Assembly (NCBI GenBank): GCA_024114885.1
Contig: CP099420.1
Coordinates: 2,666,001-2,730,000 of the forward strand
Direction: 5' to 3'
DNA length: 64,000 nt
Origin: Septoria linicola
Lineage: Eukaryota; Ascomycota; Dothideomycetes; Mycosphaerellales; Mycosphaerellaceae
In this document: piece after piece, positions 33,444-43,876 of the stretch
Position numbering within the stretch: position 1 is the first letter of the stretch
Layout of the letters: each line of letters starts with the position of its first letter
Notes under the pieces: model-generated
What the model saw: the letters and a program-made list of their open reading frames with translations, nothing else
Told to the model about the DNA's origin: nothing
Database searches by the model: none
Position numbers and translations under genes: made by a program

Positions 33444-33853
33444 ATGAAGCCCGTAGTCTCAGCCTTCAACGCATGGACATGGTGCGCGCATACCCTTCCA
33501 ACACAGCACATCGCCCTCAGCCACTAACATGATGTCAACAGCATCGTCATCTCCATATTCGGCATCGTAATCCTCAGCACAATCGGCAGCATGTTCGCCA
33601 CAAATCACCACAGCTTGATGGGCGCCACGGATGATCCCAAAGACGGCAAAGCTGTTGCGACGGCGGTGTTTGGTGCAGTGGTGGTATACGCGGTATGTCA
33701 TCCAGTCTTCCCGACCATCAAGCAGAGACTTGGAGTCAAGATGGGAATGCAGGTTCAGCAGCTGACAAGCACAGATCTTCCTCTTGTTCTGCGCATGTCA
33801 AGCGTTTATCCACAAGCGACAATCTCGACAAGGAGAGATAGCGCTGCGGTAGA
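33444..33853 (+). CDS. V-ATPase subunit f (RNASEK / YPR170W-B family)
   Basis: Small gene of three exons (33444-33481, 33542-33692, 33776-33853) coding 88 residues; introns of 60 bases (CTAAC branch) and 83 bases (CTGACAAG branch). The protein begins MKPVVSAFNAWTW, then CIVISIFGIVILSTIGSMF, then the conserved loop NHHSLMGATDDPKDG, and ends with a second membrane segment (VVVYAIFLLFCACQAFI) and a basic tail. It matches the yeast V0 subunit f (85 residues) and animal RNASEK, a two-span proteolipid-associated subunit of the vacuolar proton pump. Exon 1 holds only 38 coding bases, so the gene is easily missed. Confidence 0.92.
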
Positions 33854-34810
33854 GGGATTGCCGCTGTATTTGTTGGATTGGGATGCGACGAATAGAAGAG
33901 GAGGAACAAGAGGAGGGCTGGCTATATCTGTGGAGGAATGGAACTGCGCGAAAGGGAAAAGACGACCGGGGCATGAACATACGGCGTTGGATCAAAGACG
34001 GGCGACATAGAACCATGCAGGCAGGCACGCAGGATATTGCATTTCGAATTGAGCGACTTATCAAGTACTTCAATATCCTTCACTTCCGTGCAATCTTATA
34101 TAGTGAGAGACCACGAATCTTGTGACCATGATGAGAGGCATGTCAAAAGGCGTGAAATGAAGCAGAGCCGCCAGGACAGTTGATCAAATGAACACTCATG
34201 GGACGAAAGGGTGGAAGCCAGAGTGAAGTACCGACATCAATGTATCCGATGCTCTAAGGATTGAGCTGTCACTGTCAACTAACGACTCGTCAGTGCGCAG
34301 GTTCGTCGCGGATGCCAATCGCTCAGCACACATCGAAGACAGCTCAAACTCGCTGAAGAGAATGAAACCTGAGCAAATTCAAACATTCAGACACACGTCT
34401 CGTGTTTTACATTATTTCATTCAAGCCTTGGTCCGATCTCTTTCTCGAGGACGGCTCTCATGGGAGCATTATAGCGCTGGTCTAGGTAGTACGTAATACA
34501 CCGGGCCGCTACAATCTCCATCGTAGCAGGCCAAGACAGAAACGAAGTTGTATCATCCTCTTTCCACCTCCCCAGACGCGCCGGCACTTGCGCTATGCTC
34601 GCTTGCTAGCTCACTCGGCTTTCTGCCTTGACGGAGTGACGGCGTACTTTGATCCAGCCTACTTGCTGATATGCCGATTCTGACAATCTGGCCTCGCACT
34701 GCAGGCAATAGGCTGACTATCCAGAACGGTATCGGGCACATAGCAACAGAAGCGGCATGACGGAGTGGAGAGGTGGCTGTAGGCTAGCCAACAAAGCCGG
34801 AAATAGCAGC
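33854..34810. other. Intergenic stretch between convergent genes
   Basis: About 950 bases with the 3' ends of the V-ATPase subunit and BRE1 genes. No further gene was recognised. Confidence 0.4.
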
Positions 34811-37193
34811 TCAGGCCGTAAGGTGGATCGTCTGGTGGTCGTTCGTGCCAAAGCTCTTAGCACAGCTCGGGCACTTTCTGTTGCGATTCGAGATGAGATC
34901 CTTGACACAGTTGCTGCAGAACACGTGACCGCATGTCTTGAGAACAGTATTGCGAATGTTTGCAGAACAGACTGGACAGATGGCGACTTTCTGTTGTAGT
35001 TATTAGCATGAGTTGAGAAACAAAAGATAGGACAGCCACTTACCCGCCAGTCGTCCGAGTCTGTCGCATTGACCGCAGCCCTACTCTTGCGAAGCGTGTC
35101 GTATTGCTTCTTGGTGTCGTCAAGTCGCGCTTTGCACTTCTCCAGATCTTCCTCGGCTTGGCGTTTCGCTTTGGCCGTTCCGAGCACTTCCTTGTCTTTG
35201 GCTGCCACAAGCGTCTTTAGCTCCTCGCTGCCCTTCTTAAGACCATCGTTGACGAAAGACACTTCCTTCAGCTTTTGCTCGTTGGTACGGTATTGTTGCT
35301 CCAGCTTGTTCAACGCCTCTTTCGAATCCGCCAGTTGACGCTCGTAATTACTGCACACCTCTTTGGCCTTTGCTGCTTCCTCCTTGAGTTGTGTCACAAT
35401 TTCACTGGATCGAGCGTTCTGCGATTTGGCTGTCCGAAGTTGCGCTTCTTGTGTGTCCTTCGCCTTCATGGCTCCGAAATATTTGTGGTCCGCCTTTGCT
35501 TTCTCAGCAGACAAACGTGAAAGCTGGTCCTCCCAATTCGCAATGTCTTCGATTTTCTTGTTCGCAGTGGTTTGCAACTTCCTCCATGCAGCCTCCAAAG
35601 ATGGCAGCTCGTTGGATAATAGCGAATACTGATTCGTCAATGTCTGCACTTTCACCTTTAATGCTTCCGTGTCCATGCTTTCTAGATCTAAGCCAGCTGC
35701 CTCAGCCTCGCCAATCTGCAACTCCAGCCGTTGCACCTGTGACTCCAAAGCTGCTATCCTCGAGTCTTTGGCTTCAGCCACCTCTTTTGCCAGTGCCAAC
35801 GAAGACTTTGGCACATCGTCTGACGACTTCAAAATCGCTAGTTCTGAGCTTAATTGATCACGAGCGTGCCGAATGCGAGCCAAATCAGTCTCTGCTCTTG
35901 CGTTTGCAGCCTCGACTTCTGCGACATGACTCCTGGTCTCGTCTTCGATTTGGGTGCGAGTCGCTGCTCGCTCGGCTTGGAGCTTTTGTGTCTCCTCTCG
36001 CAACTGCTTGTTGAATGCCTCGAGATCATTGACGCGCTTGACTACGTCCTCGTACATGGATTTGATGACCTTGTAATGTGAGGTGTCCATGTAATCATCG
36101 TCCGAGAGACTGGCAAGCTTCGTCCTGGCAGCACTGAGCTCGTTAGTCAGCCTTTCGTTTTCGGCCTCGATCTCCTCGACTTGAGCTTTTTGCTTTTCTG
36201 CAATGGCAATCGCTTCTTTACGTAGAGCTTCGGCCTCTGCAGTATCAACTCCATTTTCTAGCTCGCCATTTGTCTCGCCGTGCTCCCGTTTTGGTGTCGC
36301 GGCAGCTTTTGAAGTCGTGGGTGACACGCCATCACCGTTACTACCCATGATGGCCTGCCTTTCCAGCTTCTGCACTTGGCTACTCTTGGCGCGGTCCAGC
36401 TTCCTCTCCGCAGTCATGTATCGACCCATGGCCGCTTCAAGACGCTCATACATGGATTCCTTCTCGTCAATGGCCTTTTTGAGCTCCACGGCATGCTCCT
36501 TTTCCCGCAAGAGCAGGTCCGCGAGCCGCCTCTGGAGATCCTCTTCTGTTGGAGGTGTGGCCGTGGATACTTTGGAGAACAAGTCCTGAATGGCGCTTTT
36601 GATGTTGGCTGACCGGGCTTTCAGATGTGCAGAGAAGCTCTCGACATCGTCAAAATTCAAGGCCTTGTTGTAGATCTCTTCTCCTACGCTTTTCTCAGTA
36701 TGGGAAATTCTCACGTGACAGATAAGGCTGGTGTCATACCGATGGCAGATGTTGCGCTGGGCGGCGGGGTGGGCAGCTCATCACCGACCCGAATGCGGAT
36801 CTCGTCGAGAAGTTGAGCCCACCAAGCATCGAGTATTCGCAGATGGTCATCGTGGTATCTCGCCTTTCTCTGCAGCTCGGCAAGCTGCTCCTCGGCGTCT
36901 CTCTTTAGGCGCTTATACTCTTTCAATTGTCGAATGAGAGCATCTTTTTGGTAGTCCTGCGTGTACAGAGTCAGCTCATTTTCATGGCGTGGAATGTGCG
37001 CCGAGTCTCGACGAACCTCGACCTGTTTCTCCTTGTCTTCGTCCATTCGCATCGTGGCGCCATGCTCGTCCTTGAGGCGCTTGCGACTGGGCGCAAGATC
37101 CTCGACATCGTTGATGAGCGACCGCTTCCGGTCCTCCATCTCGATCTTGGACAGAGATGGGAACGCAGGTAAGGCAGCCTTGGTGGCGGTCAT
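34811..37193 (-). CDS. BRE1: E3 ubiquitin ligase BRE1
   Basis: Three exons (37193-36740, 36683-35044, 34990-34811) give 757 residues; introns of 56 and 53 bases. Bre1 with Rad6 monoubiquitinates histone H2B, which is needed for H3K4 and H3K79 methylation and transcription elongation. The N-terminus has a basic nuclear signal (PSRKRLKDEH) and the conserved LDAWWAQLLDEIR. The middle is an almost continuous coiled coil from about residue 150 to 680. The last exon is the RING finger: CPVC, then CGHVFC, SNC and CPSC, ending HQTIHLTA. The RING is separated by an intron, so the long central frame alone would miss it. It is divergent from BDP1. Confidence 0.96.
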
Positions 37194-37617
37194 TTGAGGA
37201 AATCAGACTCCGGGAGTGGTGGTGGTAGTGCTGGCCATGTGCGCACGTGAGTAGTTGAGCGCAGTTTAACACGACATGCGTGTATTGCAGAGACCAGTCG
37301 CAGAGAGCAGGCGTGGAAGATGTTGTCGACGGCGGGGAATGCGTCGAGAGCGTGTGTTTCCAAGTGCAGGATTTGTTTCGAGGGAAAGGAGACTGAGAGC
37401 GCCAGCCAGTCAAGTCCGTCAAAGCCAACGCCAGCCAGCCGGCCAACAAGAAGCGACTCGCGGCATGCAAAGTGCGGGCCGGAATCCCACGTTTGGCTTT
37501 GGCTCTCGTCTGCTGTAGCCAACACTTACACATATCTCACATCCCTCATGGAAGCTCGATAACACTCCGACAGTAGTGTGTGCTAGCCCATAGCACATCC
37601 ATAACACACTCATTACC
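37194..37617. promoter_or_regulatory. Divergent promoter region, BRE1 and BDP1
   Basis: 424 bases between the outward-facing starts of two nuclear transcription genes. No specific site is claimed. Confidence 0.45.
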
Positions 37618-39852
37618 ATGGTGCTGTTCACGTCTGCCGCGCCTGGCAAAAAGGCCGCGCCGAAAGCTGCACCGCGACGAAGACCACAGCCCACTCAGCC
37701 TGCGCCATCAGCCCAAGGACCCAGTCAGGCCGCCACCAACCCGCTGCCCACACCGGAGCCTACACAACCTGCTGCAGTCGAGGACTCGCCAGTTCCCCAG
37801 GCAGCACCAGAGTCTGCAAAGCCGAGTGACGCGCCTGCCTCGGAGCCAGTACGCGAGCCCGAAGTCGAGCAGGCGCGATCGGAAGCAATACAGGAAGCGC
37901 AAATCCGACATGCTTCACCGACGCCTGCGCCCGCGACGGAGAAGTCGACCGCACCTGCACCGACAGCAATACAGGTCCCCGAGACTGCCCCAACGATATC
38001 GGAAGAGCCACAGGCCGAGACTGAGACTGCTCCAGCTGTCACGCGACAAACAGCACCACAATCAGAACAGCCGAGAAATGTCGAAGTCAGCACTGAGCCA
38101 GCCATTGCAGGCGCACAGCAACATTTAGAGGACTATTATGTATCTCGAGAGCCCGCTGTCGAGACCGCAGTAGCCACTTCTTCTGAGCAAGCACGACCTG
38201 TAGAGGCACCGAAGTCGCGAAAGTCTTCTCGTCGCATTAGCACTGCGCAGGTCCTCGAAGCAGCATCTGAGGGCGCTGCTGCACCAAAGGCAAAGGCTGC
38301 CGCGAAACGAAAAGCGGAAGCGGCGACTGACACCACCTCGGAGACCTCACGTCCTGCGAAGCGCAGTAGACGTACTCGTCTGACCAACTTTCCCACCCCT
38401 CCCCCGGCCGATACTCAGGACGAGACCGCAACCACTGAAGGGGCCATTGATGCGGTCCAGGGTGCATCCCCAGCCCCTGCACGCCGAAGACAGCCCATTC
38501 GGAAAGCGGCCGGACCTAAACGCAAGCCAAATGCCAAGAGTGCTGAGACGATAGTCGACTCAGACGACGAGAACGAGGCAGTTCAGGACGATGACACGCC
38601 AGCAGCCGAGGAAGAATTGGAAGCTGAAGAGGAAATCCAGCCACCTCGTAAGCGGCAGAAGAAAGTGAGGATAGAGGCACAGCCCAAGAAGCCCAAGAGC
38701 CGGAAGCGCAGGATACCAAAGCCTGTGGTAGAGGGCGAGGAGCTAGAGGAGCCAGAAGAGGAGAATGAATCTGACCCAGAAGCCCACGAGATCGACCCCG
38801 AAACTCTGTCTATGTGGGATCTCAGTCACGATAAATACTACGGCAAGATGTCCAAGAGGGGCAAAGCAATGGAAGCCATAAACTGGGAGGCGGAGAGGGA
38901 GAAGCGACGTGCAGCAGCAGATTTGATTGCAAGTGGTGGGACGCAGGCGCCTGCTGATGGCACAGCAAGTAATGCGGCAGATGGAGGAGCAGAGGGTGTC
39001 GTGCAATCTACCGAAGGACCAAATGGCACTGCAGGGTCTCCGAGCGAGAACGCGGAGCAGACTGAGCTGGTCGAGCAGACGGACAATGCTGAGCAGACAG
39101 AGGCGACCGGTGACGCCCGAAATGCCACCGAGGCTGAGATTGAACCTGATGCTGGTGGTGGTGCCAACGATATTGATTTTATGCTGGACGATGACGGCAA
39201 CATTATAGCAGATGCGACTACGCTTGTCGTTGATCGACAAGCCGACGCAATAGCTGCTGCCGGGATAGATCGACCAGTGGAGGAGATCAATGACTTGACG
39301 GCACTCAACAACCGAACGACCTGGATCAACGAGAATCGTCGTGACACTACAGATCGAGTGCCACTGTGGAAGTGGAAGAGTGACCCTTGGTCGGAAGAAG
39401 AAACTGATGAATTCTACGACGCTCTACGCATGTTCGGTACTGACTTCCTGATCATCAGCAAGATGTTTCCGCCGAAGACGCGACGAATGATCAAAGCAAA
39501 GTTCGTGCGCGAAGAGAAGCTGGATCCCGACCGCGTGACCAGGGCTCTCAATGGCCAAGAGACTCGGAAGCTCGATCTGGACTATTATGCTCAGAAGACC
39601 TCTCGAGAAATTTCCATTTTCACCAAGTACACCAGCCTCAAAGATGCTACGGACAAGATCCAGCAAGAGACGCAAGACCGACACGCTGAGCTTGCCACCG
39701 CAGCCGCCCAAGAAGAGCAGCGTGCAGCTGAAAAGCGCATCGAAGAATCGCTGCAGAAGAACAAACAAGGCAAGAAGAGTCGAAAGTCCAAGAAGCCTCA
39801 AATGGGAGGAATGGGTGGCTTTGGAGGCGGCGGCGGTCCGGACGATGACTGA
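37618..39852 (+). CDS. BDP1: TFIIIB subunit B'' (BDP1), Myb/SANT domain
   Basis: 744 residues, one exon, ATG at 37618. Bdp1 is the third TFIIIB subunit, recruiting RNA polymerase III to tRNA and 5S genes. The first 250 residues are low-complexity (Pro, Ala, Gln, Glu). Several basic nuclear signals follow (KRSRRTR, RKRQKKVR, KKPKSRKRR). WDLSHDKYYGKMSKRGKAM lies near residue 400. The extended SANT domain at about 578-640 has WSEEETDEFYDALRMFGTDF and MFPPKTRRMIKAKFVREEK, diagnostic for Bdp1. The tail is charged and ends in a Gly/Met-rich run. It faces away from BRE1 across a shared promoter region. Confidence 0.95.
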   Translation: MVLFTSAAPGKKAAPKAAPRRRPQPTQPAPSAQGPSQAATNPLPTPEPTQPAAVEDSPVPQAAPESAKPSDAPASEPVREPEVEQARSEAIQEAQIRHASPTPAPATEKSTAPAPTAIQVPETAPTISEEPQAETETAPAVTRQTAPQSEQPRNVEVSTEPAIAGAQQHLEDYYVSREPAVETAVATSSEQARPVEAPKSRKSSRRISTAQVLEAASEGAAAPKAKAAAKRKAEAATDTTSETSRPAKRSRRTRLTNFPTPPPADTQDETATTEGAIDAVQGASPAPARRRQPIRKAAGPKRKPNAKSAETIVDSDDENEAVQDDDTPAAEEELEAEEEIQPPRKRQKKVRIEAQPKKPKSRKRRIPKPVVEGEELEEPEEENESDPEAHEIDPETLSMWDLSHDKYYGKMSKRGKAMEAINWEAEREKRRAAADLIASGGTQAPADGTASNAADGGAEGVVQSTEGPNGTAGSPSENAEQTELVEQTDNAEQTEATGDARNATEAEIEPDAGGGANDIDFMLDDDGNIIADATTLVVDRQADAIAAAGIDRPVEEINDLTALNNRTTWINENRRDTTDRVPLWKWKSDPWSEEETDEFYDALRMFGTDFLIISKMFPPKTRRMIKAKFVREEKLDPDRVTRALNGQETRKLDLDYYAQKTSREISIFTKYTSLKDATDKIQQETQDRHAELATAAAQEEQRAAEKRIEESLQKNKQGKKSRKSKKPQMGGMGGFGGGGGPDDD

Positions 39853-40758
39853 GACCTCAAAAAAAGCTATGCTGTATCGTCGCATGGCAAGTCAACACTC
39901 GCGATCTTGGTCTCTTGCTTGTCTGGACTGGAGTGCCTGGTGCTGTCCAACGCCAAGACGTTACGATCCGGGACCGCTTCATGGCGGGACGCTGTAGTCC
40001 GCTTACCTCTACTCACCTTCGTGCACTTGCGCCTCGAGCGCCTCGAGCGGATTGAGTCACGCAGAGTTCTGCTGATCAATCGACACACTGCAGCGAAAGT
40101 ATTCCGGTAGTCTGCGGATGGACGCGGACTGTCTGGCTTGTTTCACACGAGCAGTTGCGGCCGGCGCCGTGTCTCTGCTCTTGAGTGCTGGAAGACGTGC
40201 TTGATGCAGAATTGGCCTAAGATGAGACTTTCCTCGCCACGAATGACAACGTTGCCTGACTCGATGTCTTGAGCAACAATATCGAACATGTATTGCTTCG
40301 GCTCCACGACTCGATATATTGCACGTTCATGCAAGCTCAGGTAGGACGAATTTGAGGCGACAGTATCTCATAACGATCACGTAAAGCACCGGTATTGCTG
40401 AACCTTTGGAAGACCAGATCGCGAGACTTTATCCGACGATCAGACCGTCAGCACAAGCGCTGTGTCAAGTCAGATAAGATGTCTTGCGCATGTTTGATTT
40501 GCAGCTTGTAGCGTCATTGACGGTGGTCCACATCTAGAAAGGCACTGAGACAGTTCAGATCTGGTCTGCGCTGAGATCACGTCGCATTTAACATCTAAGG
40601 TAGGCGAGAGGACCAATGTTGATGGTCAAGCAGGCCTTCGACAACACTCTCTGGATTCATTCTTTACTTGACTGCTGGTCAGTTTTCCACACCTACGGTA
40701 TCTTAATCAAATCTCTACACTGTCCCGACAATACCTCATCCATCCCTCATCACCGACC
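39853..40758. other. Intergenic stretch, no gene seen
   Basis: 3' flank of BDP1 and promoter side of the next gene. A 63-codon minus-strand frame at 40143-40334 looks protein-like but has no support. Confidence 0.35.
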
Positions 40759-41145
40759 ATGCCTCCTTCAAGCATGTACACGAACAACCACTACGCAGAC
40801 TGTGATGGCATTGAGAACAGATCCGAGCCGTATTTTCCGCCACAGCTACCCGCGAATATTCGCCCGCCGACTACTGGCGACTTGGAAAACATCGATTATG
40901 ATTTGCGCTCCGAGAACTATGCTGAGTCGGTCATCTCAGACGTCGAAGATGGCTGGCTGGCTGTGCACGAGCACTCTTGGGCATTTACAGAGCGTAGGTA
41001 TTGGCAAGAGGCCGTACGATGTCGCGTCAAAGATTGCCCGACGCCTGGGCGATGGTATCGCAGATTTGTCTTCAGGTGTAAGACGAAGAACTGCGGTGCG
41101 GGGACTGCTTGCGAGGGCTGCGTTCGTGGTGGTCTTGTTCAGTGA
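40759..41145 (+). CDS. Small Cys-containing protein, unknown
   Basis: 128 residues, one exon, ATG at 40759. The first 60 residues are polar and acidic (ENIDYDLRSENY). The rest is Trp/Arg/Cys-rich: WLAVHEHSWAFTERRYWQ, then CRVKDCPTPGRWYRRF, CKTKNCGAGTACEGC. Six cysteines in pairs suggest a small zinc-binding fold. I do not recognise the family. No signal peptide or membrane segment is visible, so it is probably cytosolic or nuclear. Confidence 0.6.
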   Translation: MPPSSMYTNNHYADCDGIENRSEPYFPPQLPANIRPPTTGDLENIDYDLRSENYAESVISDVEDGWLAVHEHSWAFTERRYWQEAVRCRVKDCPTPGRWYRRFVFRCKTKNCGAGTACEGCVRGGLVQ

Positions 41146-41914
41146 CCGCAGCGATGGTGGAAGGAGGGACAGAAAAGTGGCAAGATAAAGTAGTTCATCT
41201 GGCTGGTCCAGCGCTACCACCTAATCTAATTACTTCTCCGTGCAATGTCTTCATCGCTGCTTCGAAGACTACTATGTACCATCCCGTCTCCAGTGTCAGG
41301 TCTCTTGTGAGCACCTTTCCCCACGATGCAAGTACTATGCCACAGCCTCTCAAGCTACGCCACGTCTGAACCCCAGCTCCACCAAATGGCCAAACCCTCT
41401 GCCACTGACTAAAACTTCTCTCACATGGTAATTGTTGGGGGTCACGAGTGAGACACTTCCTGCCAACGCATACCGAGCCTCTCCAGACCGCCAAGACCCG
41501 ATCCTTGCCGGCTTGGATCCGCAAACTGGAGCCTAGCTTGCATGCTCTTTGCGGTGTGCAGGATGACTCTTTCGGTTCTGTTGCCGGGGTTTCTGCCACT
41601 TGTTGGCGTTTGATATCTATCGCATCGCGTCGGTGTCCGAGGCCAGGTTTAGATGGATGATTGATTCATTCTGCTGAGATCGCATACAGGATTATAACCG
41701 ATCCACGCATATTGTCGCAGTTGTAGTAGCGGTTTGCCGTGAACAGGGTTGCTCCAGTCAAGTGTGTTGACGATCGCTGTGCAAGCGATCTGTGTGCGAC
41801 GTTCGATGTTCGCCATTTTCACGATTGTAATCTTCTTCTGCTGCAAGCTGGCCAGCTCTCTCTCAAATCAGAGACCGGATCTCTGGTCACTTGCAGTGTT
41901 TCTGCAGTTCCAGT
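41146..41914. other. Intergenic stretch between convergent genes
   Basis: About 770 bases with short frames only. No feature was recognised. Confidence 0.4.
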
Positions 41915-42226
41915 TCAGGTGCATCTCCGCGAAGCTTGAATGTCGTCAAAATCAGGAAACGAGACATATCCATCGCGCTTGACTTTACAGTCCTCCCAGC
42001 TGGTTCTACGTCCTGCGTCGACACCTGGCGACGGCAAGGGACTCGTTGATGGGCTTTTGCGACCACCGGGTGACGTCGAGCGTGACGCGACACTTGCTAG
42101 CACCAGAGACGCGTTGGCCGGAAGATATCCTTGTTGGTCACGCTTTACGCTGTAGGATTCTTGCCGACTCAGATGAGGTGGTGCGCTTGACTTTTTCAAT
42201 GCCGATTGAGATATCTTGACGGCCAT
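41915..42226 (-). CDS. Small Ser-rich protein, unknown
   Basis: 103 residues from the ATG at 42226. The frame extends upstream to 42466, but that part is Tyr/Ile-rich and looks non-coding. The body is Ser/Pro/Lys-rich with likely phosphorylation sites (TSPGGRKSPSTSPLPSPG) and ends with KVKRDGYVSFPDFDDIQ. KRD motifs recur twice (VKRDQQGYLP, VKRDGYVSFP), hinting at a short duplicated element. The family is not recognised, and disorder is likely throughout. Confidence 0.5.
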   Translation of the reverse strand: MAVKISQSALKKSSAPPHLSRQESYSVKRDQQGYLPANASLVLASVASRSTSPGGRKSPSTSPLPSPGVDAGRRTSWEDCKVKRDGYVSFPDFDDIQASRRCT

Positions 42227-43876
42227 GATTTGTTCTTGGTGATGGATCTCCTGGTCTGTGTGGCGGATAGAACTATATTTATTGGCCTTGAGGTATGGAT
42301 GATACTCGTAATACACGTCGATAGTGAGAAGATGAATGTCACATCGATCAGTTGTGGAGGCGATTGTAGAGTATATAGAGGTGATTGGAAGGCTGCTGGG
42401 AACGAACGTAGGATACTCCCTTCTATAAGCAGAGAATGGGTGCGAGCCAGGCCGATACGTAGCCATGTCACTGTTCCGTTACTGGCCCTTACGCCTGCAT
42501 GACGCCACGATCAAGAACAAATCGGCTTCGCTTGCGCGTGTGGGCTTTGGGCTTCCTGGCAGTAGGTCAAGCTCTGCGTGTTCAAGGATCCGGCCATGGA
42601 CTCCCGTCGAGCCTCTTCATAAGCTACCCGTAGTCCGGTCGCGTGAGAACTTTGTAGGGAACGCTGCAGCCGTGAGCTTGCGAGATGCAGAAAGAGGGAA
42701 AGCTCAGTAACCCAAGTGGAGCTGTCGAATGGCGAGACTCTTGTTGTTACTCACCACGGAACACCTATGCCTGTCTGCCAGTCAGAGAAGCCGATACAAC
42801 GCGCGCTGACACGCACGCTTCAATTCTTGGATCCAAGTGGCACAAATCGCACCGTGGTAGCTGCATGAGGCACTGCACGGCACGGCTAGGGGACTCCGAA
42901 GCGTCCGCTATGTGGGAATAGAGTTGGGCTCTCAGCTCATCGTGCTGCAGCTGTAGCAGCGTGAAGACCTGCTGCTTTGGCCCCAAGAAGGCGTGATGAG
43001 ATGCGGGCAAAGATGCGGTCGGGGCAATGACTGCCGGTGATTGATCAGGAACGCATGCAGCTAACGGACACGTAAGCATGGGCTGATGCATGTGCGTTGG
43101 AGCCGTCTGCTGGGGAGTGTCGGGAGAACAGGTTTAGTGTATTGGACTATGGCTGTACAAGTAGGTGGCCGTAGTATCCGACAGGTAGTACGTTTGTGGT
43201 CGTTGTTGCGATGCGTTGCTGCCAGATCGCAGATTGAGGAGAGACAGATAGCTCTTGACGTGTACACCGACTCTGCTGTTTCTGAAGCGAAAGCCGCTTG
43301 CCAACCACGCACGTGCGATTCGTTATCGAGCACGCTCACCGAGGAGTCACGAATTTGCTTGCCGATTGCCAGCAGCACTGGCAAGTTGGGTGATCGTAGG
43401 AGCTGGCATGAAAGGACCTTGTCTATCGACGGAGCACGCGCCGCAAGAAAGAGAAGCAGGAAATGGGGTAGGCACGACAAGGACTTTCTCGCTTGTTTGA
43501 TTGTGTTGTCAGTCGGTGACCGGCCATGTTCCATTTGGCGTGTCCTCACTCTCGCAATAATCACATGTGCAACAGCGCCATCAGTACATGTGGGACCCTC
43601 GGAAGATGTGACTGTTTGTGGCAGTTGATAGACAGTGCCATCCTCATATCTGCAGCTCAAAGTATGAAGCTTCTTATCACTGATCATCTAGGTCTTCGGT
43701 TCCGGCACATCTACTGTACAGCGCTTGGCTCTTGTCAAAGGTCTAGCACAAATGATCTACATGCCTGCAGGCTTGATATCTGTGTTCACTTATTGCGTTG
43801 CTCGTTGCTCGAGCCGCCCCAGGCGTTGGGAGCTGGATCTCGCAGGACTGTCAAGCTCAATGCTACAGCGCATCTG
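42227..43876. other. Long intergenic stretch, no gene seen
   Basis: 1.65 kb between a small gene and the URC1 3' end. The longest frames here (about 180-208 codons, both strands) overlap each other and lack family motifs, so I treat them as chance. Confidence 0.4.

Noticed and set aside
35391..36014. Plus-strand open frame of about 207 codons
   Set aside because: Antisense shadow of the BRE1 coiled-coil exon; the Leu/Ser-rich translation is what such antisense frames give.
43061..43687. Minus-strand open frame of 208 codons in a long gap
   Set aside because: It overlaps an equally long frame on the plus strand; neither has family motifs, a good start or splice logic.
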